This document shows, piece after piece, positions 23,401 through 36,027 of a DNA stretch of 64,000 nucleotides. Position numbers and translations under genes: made by a program. Below the pieces are notes generated by a model. That model was not told the origin of the DNA and made no database searches. It saw nothing but the letters and a program-made list of their open reading frames with translations. Numbering within the stretch: position 1 is the first letter of the stretch; the number at the start of each line of letters is the position of its first letter. This DNA comes from Camellia lanceoleosa (Eukaryota > Streptophyta > Magnoliopsida > Ericales > Theaceae). The stretch spans positions 4,526,001 through 4,590,000 of the forward strand of contig CM045759.1 in the NCBI GenBank assembly GCA_025200525.1, given 5' to 3'.

Positions 23401-26400
23401 TTGCTTAGAGAAAATGTGGTTAATAGTTTAAGCTGGAATGTAGATCCATCAGGAGTCTTTAGTGTCTCATCTGCTTACCACTAGTTTGAATTGGGTTTTG
23501 GTCCCACTTGTATGGTCTCAAATTCATTGTGGAAGGCTGCTGCACCACCTAGAGCTCAATTGTTTGGGTGGTTGGTTTGGAAGGGTAGAATTAAGACTGC
23601 AAGTTTTCTAAGAAGAATTGGGATCCTAAATGGTAATGTTGATATTTGTTGTGTTTTCTATAAAGAAGAGGAGGAAACTATAAACCATGTGCTACTTCAT
23701 CGCCCTTTTGCTTGGCAGACTTGGTCTTATTTTGTTAACTGGTGGGGATTACAATAGATATCACTAGGTTCAGTCCAGAGTTTGTTTAATTGGTGGTTTG
23801 GGTGTAGATTGAACAAGATGGAAAGAAAGATATGGAGTGTCATCCCATTAGCTATTTTTTGGTCTATTTGGAATCTAAGGAATGAGTGTGTATTTAATGG
23901 GAGGCAACCTGCTCTTGATGAATTTTGTGAAGCTATTAAGGTGAGAATTGCTTTGTGGGTTAAGTACTCATCCTCTACTATGGCCTATTTTGTGAATGAT
24001 TTGGTTCACAATCTTCAACAATTAAGGATCTACATTGGTGGAGGCTGATGTTTGGATTGCTAAGGAGGTTAAATAACAAAGGTGATACAGGGGAAGGTAG
24101 GGGTGAGCATGGTTCGGATTGGACCAAATTGGGGTAAAACCAGGACCAATCCGTTATCCACGGTTCTTGAAAAATTGGAACCAATCCAATCCGTTTAAAT
24201 CATGGAACCAATCCGAACTAATCCATTTAAACACGGATTGGATCGGTTTAGGACCACGGATTTACATAATTAAATAATAAAAAATATATATATAACACTT
24301 TAATTTCATAAAAACATAAACATAGCACTATATTAGTTCCACAATAATAACATGTCTTTCTATAATACCGATATACTGTTCTAGAATGTAAACAACCATA
24401 AGAAAACTGGTTCCACCATAAGTATTTAGATCATTACAAATAAAACTAAAAATTAACAAACAAAAGTAATAAAAGAATATACTATGCGGGTTTAGGTTTG
24501 TGTTTTGGTTTTATATGGAATAAGAGAAGATACTATATGGGATGTTGTATAATAAAAATATAGACTATTTCTATACGGTTCGGATCAGTTCCAATCTGGA
24601 ACCGTGGGGTTCAATCCAGAACCAATCCGTAGATTACGGATTTTTAATTCTTCAATCCGGAACCAAAGCACGGATTCAAAAAACCAATCCAAACCTACAG
24701 GATTGGACTGGACTGGATCAGATTACGGATTTTACGGCTTCCTTGCTCAGCCATAGGGGAAGGCTTGAAGTGAAGCTACATCTTGGTCCTTCATCTGGTT
24801 GCTGTTGCTATTTTTTTTTTTTTCTCCTTCTGTCTCTCTTCTGTGTTGGTTTTTCACCAACTTGCCTGAGCTAGCTTTTGTTTGTGTATCTTACTTGGTG
24901 CCAACCTAGTTGGGATTAGGTAGGTATACAATTTTGCTTTTGCTTTTGCTCTCGTTTCTTCCTTTATTGATATATGGTCATATAGTGCCTGCTTGGTGCA
25001 GCTTATAAAAGCTGTTTATTTCAGCTTTCAGCTTAATTTAAGCTATTTTGATGTGTTTGGTTTAGCTTATAACTTATAGCTTATAGCTTTTTGGAAGTCA
25101 GAAATCAGCTTATTCTTTGAGTGGGGCAGGAGATGCTTAATTTATAAGTCAGAAATTAGCTTATGTTCATAGTTATAAGCTATAAGCTGTTTAGGCATAA
25201 GCTATAAGCACTTTCCCACAGCTCTACCAAACAGGGCCATATATTCATGTCAATTATCATCAATAAAGTTACTATTTTTTTTTTTGGCTGATCAATTAAA
25301 AAAAAAATGTAACACACAAAAAAAATTTCTTAGTATACTTTTTCCAAGAGTAACACTCCAATCACTGTAATCTCAAACGTAACACTCTAATGTAACATAT
25401 ATAAAAACACTAGAAAACTACCTAGTGTACTTTTTTCTAAACGTAAAATTTGAAATTATACATTTATCTAAAGGTTACTAAGGAATTTTCGTACTTCTTT
25501 TAAAATGGTTTGAAGAATCTCACACCCTTTTGAAATGGTTTAAAGAATCCCACGTCTATTTTTTTGCAGTGTTATATTAGAATATTACGTTTGAAAAAAG
25601 TACACTAAGGAATTTTTTGGTATGTTACATTGGAGTGTTACACTAAGAAGTTTTTTTTGGAGTGTTGCATTGGAGTATTACATTTAAAAAAAGTATAATA
25701 AGAAGTTTTTTTTGGAGTGTTACATTGGAGTGTTATGTTTGAGTATTACATATTGAAATTATACATTTGCTCAAAACTTACTAAAGAGTTTTTGCACTCC
25801 GTTTGAAATATTTGAAGAATCACACATCCATTTGGAATGTTTAAAGAATCCGATATTTCAAGCCATTCCAAATAAAAAAGATTCCCATATAAAATTCATC
25901 CCAAATTTAATTCTCATAAGTTATGTATCATACATTTTTAGCACAAAAGAAGAAGAAAAGAGAGAATAAAACATAATAGAAATAAAGGTATAACCGTAAA
26001 TCTAATTTTTAAATAATATATTAAATCTACCTTTCCAAAATGAATGGTACTAATTGGTTTATAAAAAAACTCTTGGGACTAATCGGATCACCATTCTTCA
26101 AGATGTGATTTATAGGTAATTTTTCCTATAACAAATTTAGCTAAATTATTTGTTTATTTTGATAATTTTAGTTCTATTGTGTTATAAAAGTGTAATAACC
26201 ATATAATAATTTTATGTGATACATATTAAATTATAAGATAGATAAAATGAATATTTATTTTGACATTAAAAATAATAGTTAAATTGCAAGGAGAATTAAT
26301 AACATAAAATTAAAAAGTGATTATAATTATTTAATTTTCTTTGATAGTCATTTGAAAAATAAGAATATGAATTATCATATAATGATTTATACGATATTTA

Positions 26401-29400
26401 TTAAATTATAAGATAGTAAAATAAACACTCATACAAGTAATAGTTAAATTAGAAAGATAATTAGTAATATAAAATTAAAAGTGATTCTAATTATTTTATT
26501 TTATTTTTATTTCTATTTGAAAAATAAAAATATGTAGAAATAGAATTACAAAAAAATTATTTAAAAGATTAAATATAAATATGTTGTAATTGGATTAAGA
26601 AGAAAATACATAAATTAATTATATACAATATTGATTTTTTTCTTTAACATTCTTTTTAAATTATTCATACATATTATATATAGGTATATAAAATTTAAAT
26701 TAAATATAATTTTTTAAATATATAATTTCATGTTAAATAAAAAATTAAATATAAATTAATATTAAGACACCAATAAGATAGACAAAAAATATAAAATATA
26801 AAAGAAAATTAATTTGATCTGTGCGATGGATATAATCAAGCACATTTTCCCTGATTTATTTATTTTGTCTATCGAGATAATTTTTTTGGTTTCAAATATC
26901 ATGATAATTAAATTAAGATATAAACTATATAAAAAAAAATAATGACAAAACTAAATATATGATGAAAATATATGAAAAAGAAAAATTTCTCAAATAGAGT
27001 TCATATAAAATTGTTTTGTGTAATTGAAATTGAGTTTGTATAGAACTCTATATGTAAATAAAAAAAAATCCTGAAAATTCTGTTTGGTAACGTTTACGTT
27101 TTCAGTTTATATTTACAAAAATTTTATAAACTAATTTTTGTTTATTTTTTATTTATTTTTAGAAAAACATAAACTACAAACGCGTTTGGTAATTGACAAA
27201 ATGTTTTAAAAAATTTAAAAATATAAAAAAGAGTGAGAAATGGCAAGTGGTGGCAAGTGGCAGCGGAAGACGGTGGTAGAAAGTGGTGGGTAGCGGGTGG
27301 TGGTGGATGGTGGCAGGTGGGTGGTGGTGGTGGTGGTGGTGGTGGTGGTGGTGGTGGGTGGTTGGGTAGGTGATGGAGCGTGGTGGTGGTGGTGGTAGCG
27401 GTGGTGGGTGGTGGTGGTGGGTAGGTGGTGGCGGTGGTGGTGGTGGTGGTGGTGGGCGGTGGTAGGTGGGTAGTGGGTGATGGTGGTGGTGGTAGTGGTG
27501 GGTGGTGGTGGCGGGTGGGTGGCAGGTGGCTGGTGGTGGTGGGTGGCTGGTGGTGGTGAGTGGTGGATGGTAGTGGCAGGTGGTTGGTGAGTGGTGGTGG
27601 CGGGTAGGTGGCGGGTGGTGGATGGTAGTGGTGGATGGATAGCAGGTGGGTGGTGGGTGGTGGTGGTGGCAAGTGGTTGGCAGATGGGTGGTAGCTAGTG
27701 GTGGGTGGCATGTAGGTGGCATGTGGGTGGGTGATGGGTGGTGGTGGCAGGTGGTGGTGGGGGTGGGGGGTGGTGGTAGAAGACGGTGGTGGAAAATGGT
27801 GCAGTGTTGGGTGGTAAAAAAAAAAAAAAACTCAAAACTCAAAACGGAAACACATTTTTTGAGTTTATATTTTTTGACCAAATTTATAAACTGAGACCAC
27901 TGATTTATAAATCAAAAATTTACCAAACAAGTTTTTATTTGAGTTTTTAAAATTTTTGTAAATATAAACAGAAAACTGAAAACGTAAATGTTATCAAACG
28001 GCACCTAAGCCTTTAAAATGTATCATAGGGGAAAACACTGCTTCATTTATCTATCTATCTATCTATCTATACTATATATATAACAAAATATAGTTGTTAG
28101 GTCAAAAGGCTCCAAAATTTGAATCCTAAAATTTTATAATTTTGAAGAAAAAAAATATTACGTGGCACCTCCCTTCATCTCCATTTCCAGTATTCAGGCC
28201 TGGTCACTCCCTCTTTCTATATAAAATATAAAATAAAATAATAAATTAGTCATCCATATCCATCCCTCACAATAATATTTATCTCACACTCAATTTAATA
28301 TCATGTTATTAAAACAAAAGGAAAAAGAAACCCACAACTCAAAGAATAAAATAGTCATCCATATCCATCACTCACAATAATATCCATCCTACTCTCAATT
28401 TAATATCACATTATTAAAAACAAAAAAAGAAACCCACAACTTCTACAATTCCCGCACACACATTTCCTACTATTCGCGCCTTCTCACTCTCTTTTTTGGT
28501 ATAAAATATAAAATAAAATAATAAAATATCCATACATATCCATCACCCACAATAATATTTATCCCACTCTCAATTTAATATCATGTTATTAAAAAATATA
28601 TATATATATATATATATCCCATTCTCAATTTAGAGCAATACTACATTTACTTAAAATCTTACTAATCTTACTAAAAACATACATGTCCAAATATCATTGG
28701 ATATTTAAATGTCATTATTCTTTTGGCAACCAATCACATTTGGTCTCTTGTATATTTAGTAAGATTGTTAGTATGTTAATATCTCGTTATTAAAAATAAA
28801 ATAAAAAAACCCATAACTCTTAAAACTCCCACACACATGTTTCTCTATTGAATTTATTCCAGTTAAATTCAATCATTTTCTCAACTACCCATCTTTTCTC
28901 AAAATAACTCATCTTCTCCATTATTACATTTTGCAAGTTTGATGATCTACAAAAATTATTACATGATTATTGTAATATTATTTCTTACTTTATATGCATT
29001 TTTTCAATATTTATTACTTGGTGTGTATACATTTTTGCCCCCTCATACTTTTTAGTTTATCTACACATCTTTTCATCTTCTCCATTTTTATGCTCCTAAT
29101 ATTATTTCTTATTTTATATACATTTTTCCAGTATTTATTACTCTTGTGTGCATATATTTCTTTTTCCTAATATTGTTTAGTTCATCTACACATCTTTTCA
29201 TCTTTTCTATTATTACATTCAATCATTCTCTCATATACCCATCTTTTCTCAGAATAACTCATTTTCTCCATTTTTACATTTTGCAAATTTGATGATCTTA
29301 GAATATCATTACAAGGTCAGTGTAATATTATTTCTTACATTATATGCATTTTTTCAGTGTTTGTTATTTTGTGTATATATTTCTTTTTCTCAATATTTTT

Positions 29401-32400
29401 CAGTTAATCTACCCATCTTTTCATCTTTTCCATTTCTATGCTCTTAATATTATCTGTTAAATTTAATGTTTTCATCTTTATTATGGTCAATTAAAACATG
29501 TTAAATTGATTTTGTATTTTGAAATATATATTTTGTTTGGTTTGAGTTTTGAAATATAATTTTTTTTTTCTTTTCATATTTTGTTGTTTTTAGTGAATCA
29601 TTTAATCTTTTAGTTAATTTTTAAATTTTTTTAGATGTACCTAACTTAGATGCACCTAAAAAGTAATTATTTGTACATAATTCTTAAAAAAATAATAATA
29701 AATACAAAAATAAAAATTTATTGATTTTTTGTATTTAGTGAATTTAAAAAAAAAATACAAAAATTTTACTTTTTAGGTACATTTAAGTTAAATGCATAAA
29801 AAAAGTAACAAAAATTGATGAAAATATTAAAAGAAAAATAACTAAATAAAAAAATGTATTTGAAATTCAAAACTCAAAACTCAAAAGCTATATTACAATA
29901 TGGTTACCAGAATTCTGATCAGGATTGCAGGATCTTAAAATTGGACAAACGATTCAGATCACACTAATCTAGTTGGGTTAAACGATCCAGATTACATTAG
30001 GATTTTAGGCCTCGTTTGGCAACATGCCGATTTTGCCAAAAAGCTAAAAAGTTACTAAAAAAACCAAAAAGCCAACAATCCACACCAAAAAGTCAAAGAT
30101 TCTCTTTTTTCTTTACTTTTTGTACATCTTTTCGTAAAAAGTCAAAAAGTTATTCTAAACATACTAGTTTTTTTTAGCTCATATTTTAGCCAAATAACTA
30201 AAAAAATTACTAAATTAGCATGTTCCCAAACGAGGCCTAAGTTTAGTAGGATGCTAAATAACTACGATCTTAGTAATAAAATTGTGCAGCCTAATTTTAC
30301 TAGATCACAATCCTACCCAAAAAAAAAAGAGTATTTATTTCTTATACATGTATGTATATGTGTATATCTATAGTAACAAATTTGCATTTAAACTCTTTCT
30401 CGTGATATATCATCTAATTTATGTTAATATAAAAGATGCATTATATCAAATTTATTATTTTTCTTTAATAATTTTAAAATTATTTAACATATATTATTAT
30501 TTTTTTTACCAGTAAAAATAAATTTTATTGAATTAGAACCATTGATAAATTCTTTACATTTTACATCAATCAATAAAGACACAGAAAAGAAGTGCTATAA
30601 GTATCATAGTGAAACTTACTCATTCTAACTAGGTTGACACAAGAAAGGCCATAATTTCTCATTTTATTTTGTATTGAAAGTAAAATCTAATAATTCTGGA
30701 TTTGATTTTACAATCCGAACTGTACGTTCATCTCTACAATTCCATCTAAGATCCTGGTTTTAATAAGCCTATTTACAATCAGGTAAGTCGATCAAGTTCG
30801 TGCAGAATTTGGTGGATTTGATGCCAGTGGAAGCGCTGGAACTGACCGACAGTGAAGATTACACTGCCCTCAACACTGCAGCCCGGTTCGGCAACACAGA
30901 GGCTGCTAAAATTTTAGTAGCCAAACACTCGGATTTGTTATACATTCGCAACAAAGAGTATTGGTTACCTCTCCACAGGGCTGCTCAAAGTGCTCATAAG
31001 GACACCCTTTCATATTTATTAATGGTCACTAACCCTACTTGTAAGACCAAAAAACCAATTGATAATAATTTGGAGCGCATGGCCCCCTTTGAAGCTGAAT
31101 CTGGTGTTGAGCTTCTTGTTCTTGTCATAGCCTCTGGATTCTATGGTGAGTTTTGCCACCACCTTGGGTATATCATATCATATTCATTGATACGTATTGG
31201 TATTTTAGACCTTTCTCTATTAGCTGCATGGTTCTAAATTGCTGTATTGGTTAACATAATGGCACCTATTGTGGAGTATCGGTATTGGTAGTATTGGCCG
31301 GTACGTATCGAAAATCAGGTGTCGCGGCCGTGAAATTTCTTAACCAATTTTCAGCACATTCTTTCCCGTCACAGTGAGTATCAGTCCGTCATGACTTGTG
31401 TAATAGTTACACCCCGTTACGTAACGGGAACCAGTAGTGATTCGGACAATTTTCATTCTCATCGGTATACTGGTGGGTATTCATTTTCGGATACGTGTCG
31501 GCTAGTACACTAGGTTCCTGTTGGTTTTTTAGAACTATGATTAGCCAATACTATGTCATACAGAGTAATACTTTTTATTGTATTGTCCATACCAATATAT
31601 ACCAGATATGGTTATTAAAAAGAGAAAAGTTAGAGATCATGGAAATTTTTTCATAAAAACGATCATGAAAAAGTTATAATCTTTGGATTATCTTGATTAG
31701 TATGTGATGCTTTATTCTAAGTGTAATCCAAGGGTTACAAAGCTTTCATGATTATTTTCATGAAAGATTTTTTATGATACCTAGCAATTGCTGTATTAAA
31801 AACTATATATTGCCCTCTTTTTGGAAAGATCTGAATAATAAGTAACTTTTTCTTTTTCGGAAAAATAAAAAAGTGAACAAGTAAATAAACTTGTTTGGAA
31901 TTACATCTTCATATAAAAAATAAAATAGATAGAAACACATTTGTTAGCAAATTTGTAGAAAAATTAATTTTACACTCAATACTTTCACCATCTTCCTACA
32001 ACATCTCCACAATATTATTAAGTGTTGTTTAGTTCACTAAAATGAAATAGAATACACTAACTATTTGATCAAAATATTCATTCACTAGTTTGATTGACGA
32101 AAAAAATTAATGCATAAGAGTAATATGGCAACTTCTTATCAAAATGCAAGTTTGACACACAAAATATATATATATATATATATATTTAGCAGTTACAAAA
32201 CACTTATGGTGTGTTTGATTGAGGATTTGAGGAGGAAATTGGAAAATGAAATGGAAAATATAGGTGAAATATGAATAAAACATACATATATTTCACCTAG
32301 TTTCACACACCTTTTCCCTTTCCTTTTCCAAATCCCTCCCTAAATCTCTCAACCAAACACAGTATTAAGGAAAAATACTAAAAACAATTTCCAAATCCGG

Positions 32401-35400
32401 CCTAAAAGTCAAGAGATTAATTATTGATTCAAAAGCAGTACATCAACTTGTTGAGTTGCCAATATGAGATTAGTGAATAATTATTCAAAGAAAATCTCAT
32501 TTAAAAATATAAATTATAACACAATTTTCAAATCTAATGATATTAAATATATCGCCTTTTTATATAACTTCTTTTTTATTTTTCTTTATTTTTTATTTTT
32601 TAAATTATACAGATATAGCTTTGGACTTGGTTAAGCAATATCCCCAGGTAGCGAAATCAAGCTTTCAGGGTCGATGTGCTCTGGGAGAAATGGCTAAAAA
32701 GGTGTCTGCATTCAGAAGTGGTAGTCATTTCAATCATTGGCAAAGCATAATATATTATTGTAAGTGTTTCACAACCCCGCTAATACTACAAAACAAGACT
32801 TAACTATTCAAAAATTATCTAAAATTATTATTTTATAGTTTAAATTTATTTTACACATAGATTCCGCACTTTACAAATTCAATCCTCCCCCCCCCAATTC
32901 TTTCTGCTATTCCATGCCTTATCTTATTTTTTTTTTATTTTACAGAAATATTATAAAATAATATATAGTATAAAATTGGCTTTAATTAAATCAGTTAGCC
33001 ATAAGACCAAAAAAATATGTTGTCAATGAAGTTCTACTTATTTAGGAAATGCTATTTTTTTTTTTTTTCATCTTTTAGCCTTTCACAGTTTTTTATTTTT
33101 TGTTATATTATATATATATATATATATATTTGTTTTTTATACCTCTCACTAGTGGATGACAAAAAATAATAATAAAAAAAATTGACTATCAAAAATATTT
33201 GATTCATTGGAATGAAATAGAATGAAATGATTATCATTCTACCAAAATATTTGTTCTTATGTCTGGTTGATTGAAAAAATAAGGATTCTTTATACGAAGG
33301 CCCCTTAAACTATTAAGAAATATCAGTTTTGACCCTCTAAACTATGAATAGATCTTAATAGTTAAACTTAATTTCCATTAAGTCCTATTGAAAATAAGTT
33401 ATAGCAAAATCGTCACTAAAAATAATTTTTATGACGATTTTTTTCATATTTCGCTAAAAATTGACAATTGATGATTGTTTTTTGTCATGATTTTTATAAA
33501 TTGTCACTAAAACTTACAATTAGGACTTTTTTTATATTGAATTTTTCAAACTGTTACTGAAAGTTGAAAATTAGTGATCTTTTTTTTATGACAATTTTTT
33601 TAAACTGTCGCTAAAACTTATAATCAGTGACATTTTTTGTGATAATTTTCAAACTATCACTAAAAATTAATAATTAGTGACTTTTTTTTTAATAGTGTTT
33701 GATGAAAAACGCTATTAATAATCATAGAAACTATTGGGACAATCAATCTATCTATTAGGACCTACACGTAAATCTCTCTAAACTAGAAAAATATACAAAT
33801 GAACCCCCTTAAAACTATTGAGAATCACTTTGCCCCTCTAAACTATAAAAACATACCAATTGGACCGCCTAACAGAAGGGGTCAAAGTGAAACATGTCAA
33901 CAATTTAGGGTTATTTGTATGCTTTTATAATTTCGGGGGCAAAACAATATTTCTGAATATTTTAGAGGATTCATTTGTACATTTTTATAATTCAGGGTCG
34001 AAGGAATACTTTTTAATAGTTAGGGGATCTCCACCTAAATAACTCAAAAAATAATGACAAAATGAATTATAAATAGAATCATAATTTACTATTTCAAGAG
34101 ATTAGTTATTTATACAAGAGTTTGACTATTCCATTATATTTCAACTCATTCCAATAAATTAGATAGTGCATGCTTGGGTTGGGGTATGTTATGCCTATGC
34201 TATGAAACACTAAAGTGGCTATCTTCAAGAACAATAATGTTTCGGTATGCAATGTGTATTGTATGTAAGAGCAAAATAGTCAAATTTTTAGTCACAATTT
34301 AACTAAAAAGTTACTTTTCTATTTTATCTAATCACTCTTTTAAATACATCCTCCAATAAACTCTCTATTATTTTTCTATTCTATTTAAATATTTTTATTT
34401 TATTATTTCTTTATTTTTTTTCCTAACAGTTATATTTTTTTAAACTCACATTTTTCAATAGTTCAACTTTTGATCAAATATTTTTAAACAAACACATTTT
34501 CAATGTGTGGTTTTTTTTTTTTTTTTCCATATCTTTCTAATATAAATAATATCACTTCATCTCTATTTTTTATCCACTTCTATATAATTTTTTTTTTTCA
34601 ATTTATTCTTTGTTTTTCAGTATGCTTACAATTTTGTACAAGAAAAACTATTTTGTTCATACACAACCATTTAAAATATCCCGTTAGTTTAAGTAACAAA
34701 AAAGTTGGTTGGTTTATACACTTATCAAATATGTGAACAAAATTCAATTTCATAAAAATAGTTGTGTAATGCTAGTCTAATATTTGATTATTTAAATATA
34801 TTTGTTGAGGCTTGATGGCTAGCTACTTGTGGAGAGGATTTGAGCCATAACAAATTTGACAATTGGAAATGCTAGCTTGATGGAGTATTTATTTAGTGAA
34901 TTTTCTTGGTAAAATAGCTAAGAAAGGGATTTGATGTGTTTGATGTAGATGCTCTAACTGTAAATTTTCACGAAATTGCATAAGTGATCTTGCAAAAGTG
35001 GGTTAATTGATTACAAATTTGCATAAATTTGTAAGAGCAATGCTACAGCCCAACATTTTTCACCTACAATGATATGACAAGAGAGTTAGGCCCTATATCA
35101 TTAATGTATAGCAAATCAAGAGTTGACACATATGATATCACATCATTGTGGGTGTTCGTTGTGGGTCTCAAACATTTTTTAATTTGTAATTTCATAACTT
35201 TTTTAAATAGACTTAAGCGAATTTATGTACAGCTTATATATTTTTGTGAAATCACTTATATAAGTTCGTAAAAACTTACGTAATTTTGTGATAGAGTTGC
35301 ATACAGTGTATATTGCGTCATGATTATAACTCAAATTTATTTTTGGATAAATTACTCCTTTAAAGTATAAAAAAATTAAAATGACTGAAACTAATACAAA

Positions 35401-35993
35401 TAAGAAAAATTGTATATCATATTGTAAAATATATGAGTCTCCCAATTTTTTATCCATATAATTAACAAATTATTGATAAAAATGAAATTAATTAAAATCT
35501 GAAAAAAAAAAATCTAATATAATTATAGTTAAACTATGAATTTTGTTGTATTTTGCCCAAATTTCTGATGCTAGTTTTCTCTTAAAGATGTTCCAGTGAA
35601 GGAAGAGAAATCTGCCGAATACAGTGAAAGAGGCGACATTGAGAATCCAAGTAAAAAGCGTGAAGTGACTGCGCACAAGTACAATTGGACTCGTTTTTTG
35701 GAAAGAATGTTCTCATTTTCTGGTTTGTTATATAAACTCTTTGTTAATCCATATCTTATTTATGAATGCAATTTGTTCAGTCATATATATATATATTTTT
35801 TAAATTATTGCCTTATTTCATGAAATTTTTAATTTTACGTATTTTTAATTTTTTATGGACTCATGATAAGTTCACAGTCTTTTAAGTCTAATTGGCTCGA
35901 CACATAGACATAACTCTCTATAAGATAAATTAAATGAAATAAATATGATGATAATTATGATTTCTCTAATATCCTGCATCAAATCAAAATGGA

Positions 35994-36027
<34 letters not shown>

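Larger units (their letters stand above)
17140..25305 (+). mobile_element. Dead L1-type LINE, near full length, with nested insertions
   Basis: Plus strand, same direction as the host gene, inside intron 2. It has ORF1 with an RRM and a following DUF4283-like part, an AP endonuclease, reverse transcriptase, a zf-RVT region and a 3' tail ending in A. It is interrupted by two hAT elements (19871-20982 and 24098-24755) and a MITE (24985-25237). The flanking sequences on the two sides (around 17020-17140 and 25307-25400) share the unusual GTAACACAC, ACTTTTTCCAA and AACACTCC motifs, so the LINE probably inserted into one older repeat. Many stops; no intact frame remains. Confidence 0.85.

Noticed and set aside
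27142..27894. Long open frames rich in Pro/His/Thr or Gly/Trp on both strands
   Set aside because: They lie in the GGT/CCA minisatellite; trinucleotide periodicity removes stops. No start context, domain or splice structure.
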